8,093 nt of DNA, taken from an uncultured Lachnospiraceae bacterium (GTDB lineage: Bacteria; Bacillota; Clostridia; Lachnospirales; Lachnospiraceae). Shown here piece after piece: positions 1 through 5,052 of the stretch (its first letter is position 1; the number at the start of each line of letters is the position of its first letter). Under the pieces are notes generated by a model. The model saw only the letters and a program-made list of their open reading frames with translations. It did not search any database and was not told the DNA's origin. The stretch is taken from the NCBI GenBank assembly GCA_902782655.1, contig CACZNY010000010.1:1-8093 (forward strand). Reading direction: 5' to 3'. Made by a program: the position numbers and the translations under genes.

Positions 1-1
1 A

Positions 2-1084
2 GGCATCTGCGTTTTTGTCTTCTTCGGGGAGGAGCTTATCGGGCTCTGGCTTCAGGGAGACAGCGGCACCGGGAATACAGCCAATACTCTTGCTTCGGCA
101 AAAAGCTATATGTCTGTCTGTATTTTTGAGATGCTTCCTCTGGCTGTGGGGATGTCCTATGCAGGGACTCTGAGGGAGACGGAGGAGACCATACTTCCCA
201 TGAAAGCCGGGATAGCGGCAGTATTCGTGAACCTTCTCGGAAACTACATACTGATATACGGAAAGCTCGGCGCTCCGGCACTGGGGGTCGTGGGTGCAGG
301 GCTTGCTACAGTCATATCAAGGTACGTGGAAGCGGGGATAGTAGTGATATGGACACATACCCATACTGCAAGGAAGCCTTTCGCCGCGGGACTATACAGA
401 AGCCTCTATATACCCGGAGAGCTTATGAGGAAGATTGCCTTCAAAAGCTCCCCCATCCTGCTTAATGAGTTCCTGTGGTCCGCGGGACAGACTGTGCTTA
501 ACCAGCAGTATTCACTGATGGGGCTTGACGTAGTGGCGGCCATGAATATTTCTACTACGGTGAACAATGTATTTAATATAGGGCTTATTGCCATGGGGGA
601 TGCCATAGCCATACTGCTTGGGCAGGAGCTTGGAAAGAAGGTGAAGGACAGGGACGGCCTTATGGAGGAGGCATTCCAGCTTTCCGCCTTCAATATTGCC
701 GTATGTATCGTTTCGGGTGCCCTGCTCTTTGCGGTCTCGGGAGCCTTCCCGAGGATATACAATACCTCGGACACGATAATGGGGATCGCATCAGGACTTA
801 TCAGGATAAGTGCCGTGTGCATGCCGCTTTACGGCTTTGAAAACTCCACCTATTTTACCCTGAGATCGGGTGGGAGCACCTGGCTTACCTTTGTATTTGA
901 TTCCCTTTTCATATGGGTGGTATCAATACCGGTGCTGATGCTGTTTATAAGGTTCACCAGCCTTTCGATACTGACAGTTTTTGCCTGTGTACAGCTTTTT
1001 GAGCTGATCAAATGCAGTATTGGCTTTGTGATGGTAAAGAAGGGTGTCTGGATAAATGACCTTACTCAGTACGGGACGACATAA
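2..1084 (+). CDS. MATE-family multidrug/polyspecific efflux transporter (5' end missing)
   Basis: The reading frame is open from base 2, so the gene enters from outside the window. About 360 codons are present of a family usually near 450 residues, so roughly the first 90 are missing. The ATG at 110 is an internal Met, not a start. The visible part has alternating hydrophobic segments and MATE-like stretches: ETEETILPMKAG, then NLLGNYILIYGKLGAPALGV followed by VGAGLATVISR, matching the end of the N-lobe, and a second lobe starting near KSSPILLNEFLWSAGQTVLNQ. Family members are inner-membrane exporters of cationic drugs or metabolites, driven by Na+ or H+ gradients; substrate and ion cannot be read here. 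The protein ends with a short polar tail (WINDLTQYGTT) and a TAA-TAG double stop. Only 24 bases separate it from the response regulator, so the two are probably co-transcribed. Family call confident, substrate unknown. Confidence 0.9.
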   Translation, partial: GICVFVFFGEELIGLWLQGDSGTGNTANTLASAKSYMSVCIFEMLPLAVGMSYAGTLRETEETILPMKAGIAAVFVNLLGNYILIYGKLGAPALGVVGAGLATVISRYVEAGIVVIWTHTHTARKPFAAGLYRSLYIPGELMRKIAFKSSPILLNEFLWSAGQTVLNQQYSLMGLDVVAAMNISTTVNNVFNIGLIAMGDAIAILLGQELGKKVKDRDGLMEEAFQLSAFNIAVCIVSGALLFAVSGAFPRIYNTSDTIMGIASGLIRISAVCMPLYGFENSTYFTLRSGGSTWLTFVFDSLFIWVVSIPVLMLFIRFTSLSILTVFACVQLFELIKCSIGFVMVKKGVWINDLTQYGTT

Positions 1085-1108
1085 TAGAGCTATTAATCGG
1101 AGGGTGTG

Positions 1109-1882
1109 ATGGATAATCAGTACGAGAACATCGGAAGCATATTGATAGTAAGCGCATCGGAGAGCTTTCTGGCTAACAGCCTGGCTTCAAAGATCAGATC
1201 AGGCGGACAGGAGGCGGTCATGGTGCACTATGGGATAAAGGAGCTGGAGAAGTATCGTGAGCAGACTGAGCTGGTGATCCTTTTCCTCAGCGAGAATATG
1301 GAGGATTATACGGATAGTCTGGTGTATCTTAAGGATATGGCCAGTGATCTGGACCGCAGGATCATTCTTATAGGAGATACGGCAGAGAAGAATGCGGTAT
1401 TAAAGACGATCCCGGAAATCCTCATCCTTGAATGGTTTAAAAGACCCCTCGTCATGGATGACCTTATAAAGTGCATCAGAAAGTACATGGAGGAAAATAC
1501 CGGTGAAAACCGCAAGAAGACGGTACTCATCGTCGATGATGATATCACCTATATGAGGACGGTTTATGAGTGGCTTAAGGGAAGCTACCATGTGGGAATG
1601 GCTTCAAGCGGAGTGCAGGCCATAAGCTATCTCGCAAGGAATAAGGCGGATCTCGTACTCCTTGATTATGAGATGCCGGTGGCGAACGGCCCCCAGGTGC
1701 TGCAGATGCTTAAAAACGATACGGATACGGGACATATCCCCGTGATGTTCCTTACAGGCCACGGCGACAGGGGAAGCGTGATGTCGGTAGTAGGTCTCAA
1801 GCCTGCGGACTATCTGTTAAAGACCATAGATAAGGCGAAGCTTCTGGAAAAGCTGGACAGCTTTTTCAAAGGTGGGAAATAA
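1109..1882 (+). CDS. Stand-alone response regulator: degenerate receiver plus intact receiver, no output domain
   Basis: The product has 257 residues. ATG 1109 is chosen because GGAGG at 1099-1103 lies 5 bases upstream; the GTG at 1106 would be too close. The C-terminal half (about 137-255) is a canonical receiver: VLIVDDD with D143/D144, phospho-acceptor D186 in LVLLDYEMP, T216 in MFLTGHGD, and K238 in DYLLK. Lys238 is followed by Thr instead of the usual Pro. The N-terminal half (about 9-128) has the same alpha/beta rhythm (ILIVSAS, LVILFLSE, RIILIGD, EWFKRP) but the acidic pair is replaced by S-A-S and no Asp sits at the phosphorylation position, so it looks like a pseudo-receiver. No DNA-binding, GGDEF or enzyme domain follows. 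Likely roles are phosphotransfer, protein-protein signalling or adaptor function. No histidine kinase gene is in the window. It follows the MATE gene closely and probably shares its mRNA. Confidence 0.88.
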   Translation: MDNQYENIGSILIVSASESFLANSLASKIRSGGQEAVMVHYGIKELEKYREQTELVILFLSENMEDYTDSLVYLKDMASDLDRRIILIGDTAEKNAVLKTIPEILILEWFKRPLVMDDLIKCIRKYMEENTGENRKKTVLIVDDDITYMRTVYEWLKGSYHVGMASSGVQAISYLARNKADLVLLDYEMPVANGPQVLQMLKNDTDTGHIPVMFLTGHGDRGSVMSVVGLKPADYLLKTIDKAKLLEKLDSFFKGGK

Positions 1883-1883
1883 G

Positions 1884-1922
1884 GCTGCGATCCGGCGCAT
1901 TTGCGATGCGCTTAATTGCAGC
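1884..1922 (+). other. Two-tier hairpin after the response regulator (possible weak terminator)
   Basis: An outer stem pairs GCTGCGA (1884-1890) with TTGCAGC (1916-1922), with one G-U pair. An inner perfect stem pairs GCGCAT (1895-1900) with ATGCGC (1906-1911) around a 5-base loop. It begins two bases after the stop codon, where a terminator is expected. The following bases are AAAATAAG, so there is no U-tract and it is not a classical intrinsic terminator. It may stabilise the 3' end or act with a factor. Confidence 0.4.
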
Positions 1923-1944
1923 AAAATAAGAATTAATTTCCGGC

Positions 1945-1973
1945 TTGACAATTTACGCGGCAGGTTATATATT
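1945..1973 (+). promoter_or_regulatory. Promoter of the metQNI operon
   Basis: A perfect -35 box TTGACA (1945-1950) is separated by 17 bases from TATATT (1968-1973), which matches the sigma-A -10 consensus at five of six positions. Transcription should begin near 1980, giving a leader of about 60 bases before metQ. The strength of the boxes suggests either high basal expression or control by a repressor or by the leader RNA. Confidence 0.8.
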
Positions 1974-1992
1974 ACATTGAAAACACATGAGA

Positions 1993-2026
1993 CCTACTAA
2001 TCCTATAAACATAGTAGGAGATAGGG
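1993..2026 (+). promoter_or_regulatory. Structured 5' leader of metQ with overlapping pairings near the ribosome binding site
   Basis: CCTACTA (1993-1999) and TAGTAGG (2012-2018) form a perfect 7-bp stem. Its 12-base loop contains TCCTAT (2001-2006), which can pair with ATAGGG (2021-2026) just downstream, one pair being U-G. The same TCCT could instead pair with AGGA at 2031-2034, inside the Shine-Dalgarno (AGGAGG, 2031-2036). These pairings could form a strained H-type pseudoknot or mutually exclusive hairpins. The 2-base linker at 2019-2020 is short for spanning a 7-bp stem, so the pseudoknot is doubtful. I do not recognise a known SAM riboswitch class. A role in methionine-dependent translation control is inference. 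Confidence 0.35.
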
Positions 2027-2041
2027 CGAGAGGAGGATATT

Positions 2042-2866
2042 ATGAAAAAGACAATTGCAATTCTCATGACCGGTGTACTGGCATTATCGCTCCTTGCAGG
2101 ATGCGGCAAAAAGAGCGGCGCGGGATCTGACGACAAGACCATAAAGGTGGCAGCCAGCGCGACCCCTCATGCGGAGATACTTGAGCAGGCAAAGCCGCTC
2201 CTTGAGGAAAAGGGCTATACCCTTGATGTGACGATCTTTGATGACTATGTACAGCCCAATAACGTAGTGGAGAGTGAGGAGTTTGACGCAAACTACTTCC
2301 AGCACATCCCCTATCTCAATGAGTTCAATGAGGAGCAGGGCACACACCTTGTGAACGCGGGCGGCATACATTATGAGCCCTTCGGCATATACCCCGGCAC
2401 GAAGTCAGACCTTTCGCAGCTGGCGGACGGGGATGAGATAGCTGTCCCCAATGATACGACAAATGAGGCGAGAGCGCTTCTTCTGCTGGAGGCAAACGGT
2501 GTGCTGAAGCTTAAGGACGGAGCAGGGCTCACTGCGACCGTGAATGATGTCGAGTCATACAATAAGCAGATAACGATAGTGGAGCTTGCGGCTGAGAGTG
2601 TCAAGGATGCCATACCCGATGCGGCCTTCGTGGTCTTAAACGGAAACTATGCGCTGGAGGCCGGACTTTCCGTAGGAAAGGATTCGCTTGCCTTCGAGTC
2701 GCAGGATTCCGAGGCTGCGGCTACATACGTGAATGTCATAGCCGTCAAGGAGGGACATGAGAACGATGAAAAGATAAAGGCGCTTGTGGATGTCCTTAAG
2801 TCCGATGCCATCGTCAAGTATATCAACGATACCTATGACGGAGCTGTGGTTCCTTTTAAGGGATAA
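2042..2866 (+). CDS. metQ: Methionine ABC transporter substrate-binding lipoprotein MetQ (NlpA family)
   Basis: This 274-residue protein captures methionine outside the membrane and delivers it to MetNI. The N-terminus is a lipoprotein signal: MKK, a hydrophobic core, and the lipobox L18-A19-G20-C21, so Cys21 is the lipidated anchor. A short Gly/Ser/Lys linker follows, then the NlpA/MetQ fold from about residue 33 (IKVAASATPHAEIL). Typical ligand-site stretches are DDYVQPN (67-73), EFDANYFQHIPYL (80-92), PNDTTNEARALLLL (136-149) and VVLNGNYA (197-204). The length is normal for the family. The start is set by AGGAGG (2031-2036), 5 bases upstream of the ATG. It is the first gene of the operon, ahead of an intergenic terminator, which fits excess production of the binding protein. 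Related proteins can bind other amino acids or D-methionine, so exact specificity is inferred from the family and the neighbouring metN and metI. Confidence 0.93.
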   Translation: MKKTIAILMTGVLALSLLAGCGKKSGAGSDDKTIKVAASATPHAEILEQAKPLLEEKGYTLDVTIFDDYVQPNNVVESEEFDANYFQHIPYLNEFNEEQGTHLVNAGGIHYEPFGIYPGTKSDLSQLADGDEIAVPNDTTNEARALLLLEANGVLKLKDGAGLTATVNDVESYNKQITIVELAAESVKDAIPDAAFVVLNGNYALEAGLSVGKDSLAFESQDSEAAATYVNVIAVKEGHENDEKIKALVDVLKSDAIVKYINDTYDGAVVPFKG

Positions 2867-2891
2867 GAAGTTATTTAAGGGATGTATCATC

Positions 2892-2926
2892 AGCCCGCGG
2901 TGTACCTGCACTGCGGGCTTTCCTTT
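2892..2926 (+). terminator. Intrinsic terminator/attenuator between metQ and metN
   Basis: AGCCCGCGG (2892-2900) pairs with CTGCGGGCT (2911-2919), including one G-U pair. Three more pairs inside (TGT with GCA, one wobble) leave a 4-base loop at 2904-2907. The stem runs into TTTCCTTT. The tract is interrupted by CC, so partial readthrough into metN is likely. The next gene has no convincing promoter of its own, so this looks like a device to keep metQ mRNA more abundant than metNI. Confidence 0.78.
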
Positions 2927-2980
2927 ATAATCCAAAGGTGATATCATCGAAGCTTAATGAAATGAATCGAGGATGAAGAT

Positions 2981-3991
2981 ATGGGCGAAGTAATGATAAA
3001 GCTCGAAAACGTCAGCAAGACTTTCGGATCGGGCAGCGGTGAGGTCGAGGCGGTAAGAAATATCGACCTTGAGATCGAAAAGGGAGACATATTCGGTATC
3101 ATAGGGCTTTCCGGAGCCGGGAAATCCACGCTCGTCAGATGCCTTAACCTTCTTGAGGTACCTACCGGGGGAAGGGTCTACGTGGGAGGAAAGGATCTGA
3201 TGGCTCTTTCGAATAAGGAGCTTTCCGTGGAACGCCGCAAGATCGGCATGATCTTCCAGCACTTCAATCTGCTCATGCAGAGGAATGTGCTGGATAACGT
3301 GGCTTTCCCTCTTGAGATAGCGGGGGAGAGAAAACGCAGCGCAAGGGAGAAGGCCAGAAGGTATCTGGATATAGTAGGCCTTACCGAAAAGGCCGGTGCC
3401 TATCCGGCGCAGCTTTCCGGCGGCCAGAAGCAGAGGGTGGCTATAGCGAGGGTGCTTGCCTCGGAGCCTGATATCCTTCTTTGCGATGAGGCGACCTCGG
3501 CGCTTGATCCCCAGACCACGAAATCCATACTGGAGCTTATCAAGCAGATCAATAAGGATATGGGCATTACCGTCGTTATCATCACTCATGAGATGAGCGT
3601 GATACAGGAGATCTGCAATAAGGTGGCTGTCCTGGATCACGGCAGCAAGGTGGAGGAGGGCACCGTGGAGGAGCTTTTCCGTTCACCTAAGACGGAGGAG
3701 GCAAAGAAGCTTGTATTTTCCGAGAGCGCCCACATTATGCATATGAATTCCAGCAGACAGATAAGGGTGGTCTTTGACGGAGGGAGCGCATTCGAGCCGA
3801 TAATAGGAAATATCACCCTGGAGCTTCGCACCCCCGTGAATATACTTTATGCAAATACCCAGACCATAAACGGTGCCGCCAAGGGAGAGATGATACTGCA
3901 GCTGCCGGATAATCCGGAGATCGCGGACAAGATGGTGGAGTATTTCAGGGAAAAGAATCTCGGTGCTGAGGAGGTAAGCTATGTGGACTGA
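2981..3991 (+). CDS. metN: Methionine ABC transporter ATP-binding protein MetN with NIL domain
   Basis: This 336-residue cytoplasmic ATPase drives methionine import through MetI. ABC motifs are complete: Walker A GLSGAGKST (42-50), Q-loop Gln93, signature LSGGQ (145-149), Walker B ILLCDE (165-170) with catalytic Glu170, D-loop SALD (173-176) and switch His203. The C-terminal part, about 258-334, fits the NIL domain (also called C2). In E. coli MetN this domain binds methionine and shuts the transporter down when the cell is replete, so transinhibition is likely here. ATG 2981 has AGGA at 2970-2973, 7 bases upstream. A second in-frame ATG at 2993 (MIKLENVSK) aligns better with the usual family start but has a weaker ribosome site, so the first four residues are uncertain. 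It lies 114 bases after metQ, across the terminator, and overlaps metI by 11 bases, which suggests translational coupling. Confidence 0.93.
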   Translation: MGEVMIKLENVSKTFGSGSGEVEAVRNIDLEIEKGDIFGIIGLSGAGKSTLVRCLNLLEVPTGGRVYVGGKDLMALSNKELSVERRKIGMIFQHFNLLMQRNVLDNVAFPLEIAGERKRSAREKARRYLDIVGLTEKAGAYPAQLSGGQKQRVAIARVLASEPDILLCDEATSALDPQTTKSILELIKQINKDMGITVVIITHEMSVIQEICNKVAVLDHGSKVEEGTVEELFRSPKTEEAKKLVFSESAHIMHMNSSRQIRVVFDGGSAFEPIIGNITLELRTPVNILYANTQTINGAAKGEMILQLPDNPEIADKMVEYFREKNLGAEEVSYVD

Positions 3992-4643
3992 AGAAGAACT
4001 TATGATGATACTGCAGGGGCTCTGGGAGACGATCGTCATAGTGGGCGTATCCACTTTTTTCGGATATATACTGGGACTGCCCTTAGGCGTGCTGCTGGCG
4101 GTGACTGATACCGACGGTATCAAGCCTCATCCCATGCTGTACAAGGTATTGGACATAATAACGAATATCCTCAGGAGTGTGCCCTTCATCATACTGCTGG
4201 TGGTGCTTATCCCTCTCACAAGAGCGATAGTGGGTAAGAGCTACGGCACCGGGGCAACCATAGTGCCTCTGGTGATAGCGGCGGCTCCCTTCATAGGCCG
4301 TATGGTGGAGTCCTCCCTTAAGGAGGTGGATCACGGGGTCATAGAGGCAGCCCAGTCCATGGGAGCCGGAACCTTCAAGATCATCTGGAATGTGCTTCTG
4401 GCAGAAGCAAGGACATCACTTCTGGTGGGCGTGACCATTGCCTTCGGTACCATTCTCGGCTATTCCGCCATGGCGGGAGCAGTCGGCGGCGGAGGTCTCG
4501 GAAGCATAGCCATAAGGTACGGCTACAACAGATGGCAGCCCAATATCCTCTGGCCCTGCGTCATTATCCTCGTGCTGCTCGTGCAGTTTTTCCAGGTGCT
4601 TGGGATGAGGATGTCAAAGAATCTCGACCGCAGAAGAACCTGA
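3981..4643 (+). CDS. metI: Methionine ABC transporter permease MetI
   Basis: This 220-residue inner-membrane protein forms the methionine channel as a dimer with two MetN subunits. About five hydrophobic segments are visible: roughly residues 15-41, 57-84, 91-109, 146-172 and 188-207. The cytoplasmic EAA coupling loop that docks on MetN is EAAQSMGAG (122-130), followed by TFKIIWNVLLAEA. The stretch AMAGAVGGGGLG (163-174) is typical of MetI. The length matches the family. The ATG lies inside the last codons of metN, and GAGGAGG (3968-3974) is 6 bases upstream, so translation is strong and probably coupled. No good intrinsic terminator is seen after its TGA. Confidence 0.93.
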   Translation: MWTEEELMMILQGLWETIVIVGVSTFFGYILGLPLGVLLAVTDTDGIKPHPMLYKVLDIITNILRSVPFIILLVVLIPLTRAIVGKSYGTGATIVPLVIAAAPFIGRMVESSLKEVDHGVIEAAQSMGAGTFKIIWNVLLAEARTSLLVGVTIAFGTILGYSAMAGAVGGGGLGSIAIRYGYNRWQPNILWPCVIILVLLVQFFQVLGMRMSKNLDRRRT

Positions 4644-4811
4644 ATAAACAGGACTGCTTAACAATGCATTGTTTCCCTTAAAAAAACGTGGCTTCTTGTT
4701 GTATATGTTTTTGGCTCGACGGGGCAAGCCGGATGTATTGGACCGCAGCAGCGCGGCAGGCGTGGCTTAGCACTGAATACTAACGCGTTTTCCGCAGGAA
4801 CCATCCGCTGA
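4644..4811 (+). other. Intergenic stretch after metI with no recognised gene
   Basis: I find no convincing gene here. A perfect 14-base palindrome AACAATGCATTGTT lies at 4660-4673; its centre leaves no loop, so it would act as DNA rather than as an RNA hairpin, and it may be chance. An A-rich arm (4682-4690) can pair weakly with a T-rich arm (4704-4712), a poor terminator candidate for metI. The part from about 4713 to 4765 is clearly more GC-rich than its surroundings. It contains a 21-codon frame (4705-4770) without a ribosome binding site, which I do not call as a gene. Confidence 0.4.
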
Positions 4812-4840
4812 TTGACCCTGCTGATAAATGGTATTATGAT
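4812..4840 (+). promoter_or_regulatory. Candidate upstream promoter (P1) for the repeat region and cotransporter
   Basis: TTGACC (4812-4817) and TATGAT (4835-4840) each match the sigma-A consensus at five of six positions, and the spacer is 17 bases. Transcription would begin near 4847, at the very edge of the inverted-repeat element. An mRNA from here would carry a leader of about 205 bases before the cotransporter, or could end as a small RNA. Confidence 0.55.
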
Positions 4841-4849
4841 AAATGATAT

Positions 4850-4957
4850 GATACAAACGCCAAAAGTCTAAATGGCGTTTGAACTTGTCCAAAAAGCCAT
4901 TTGACTTTGGGCGTCGTTGTATCAAAACAGTGATTCAGTACTTTTGGCGTCTGAATC
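4850..4957 (+). repeat. 108-base element made of three related inverted/direct units
   Basis: Unit 1 (4850-4867) reads GATACAAACGCCAAAAGT. Unit 3 (4940-4957), on the opposite strand, reads GATTCAGACGCCAAAAGT, a 16 of 18 match, so the ends form terminal inverted repeats. Unit 2 (4904-4923), also opposite, reads GATACAACGACGCCCAAAGT. The unit 1 arm extended to 4876 pairs with 4896-4923 with one mismatch and two small gaps, giving a long imperfect hairpin. Further symmetry: CAAACGCCA (4854-4862) with TGGCGTTTG (4873-4881), and GATTCAG (4932-4938) with CTGAATC (4951-4957). In RNA, unit 1 could pair with unit 2 or unit 3 but not both. It could be a structured leader, a cluster of regulator sites, or a very small MITE-like element. 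No target-site duplication is evident at the borders. Confidence 0.6.
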
Positions 4958-5002
4958 TTAATATATTACCAAACAGCCCGTGTGATGGCTATTTCCAAAT
5001 AC

Positions 5003-5033
5003 GGATCTGAAACACTTGATGTGTTTCAGATCC
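5003..5033 (+). promoter_or_regulatory. Perfect 13-bp inverted repeat overlapping the cotransporter promoter (operator or RNA hairpin)
   Basis: GGATCTGAAACAC (5003-5015) and GTGTTTCAGATCC (5021-5033) are exact complements around the 5-base loop TTGAT. The -35 box of the proximal promoter begins in the loop, so a dimeric regulator bound here would block or assist RNA polymerase. In an RNA started at the upstream promoter the same bases form a stable hairpin 19 bases before the ATG. The following bases, TATGATATAAATTTT, are AU-rich but not a clean U-tract, so terminator function is possible but weak. Confidence 0.6.
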
Positions 5034-5044
5034 TATGATATAAA
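5016..5044 (+). promoter_or_regulatory. Candidate proximal promoter (P2) giving a leaderless or nearly leaderless mRNA
   Basis: TTGATG (5016-5021, four of six consensus bases) and TATAAA (5039-5044, five of six) are spaced by 17 bases. Initiation 5-9 bases after the -10 box would fall at 5049-5053, right at the ATG at 5053. No Shine-Dalgarno lies between the palindrome and the ATG, which fits leaderless translation. Confidence 0.5.
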
Positions 5045-5052
5045 TTTTAGTT

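Noticed and set aside
1106..1108. GTG as an alternative start for the response regulator
   Set aside because: It is only two bases after the GGAGG core, while ATG 1109 has normal spacing.
1980..2041. SAM-I (S-box) riboswitch before metQ
   Set aside because: The leader from the predicted start is about 60 bases and lacks the multi-helix junction and conserved S-box segments; only a small hairpin with alternative pairings is present.
2926..2931. Perfect TATAAT just after the metQ terminator as a metN promoter
   Set aside because: The bases 16-18 positions upstream (around TACCTG, 2903-2908) do not resemble a -35 box and there is no extended -10 TG, so it is probably part of the AT-rich terminator tail.
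2954..3640. 228-codon - strand frame opposite metN
   Set aside because: It is the antisense shadow of a complete ABC ATPase; its sequence shows no domain and is explained by codon bias on the coding strand.
4705..4770. 21-codon frame in the GC-richer part of the metI-cotransporter gap
   Set aside because: It has no Shine-Dalgarno and no recognisable similarity; its base composition is odd, but that is not enough to call a gene or an insertion-sequence remnant.
4850..4957. CRISPR array
   Set aside because: Only three units exist, they are not all in one orientation, spacing is unequal and no cas genes are nearby.
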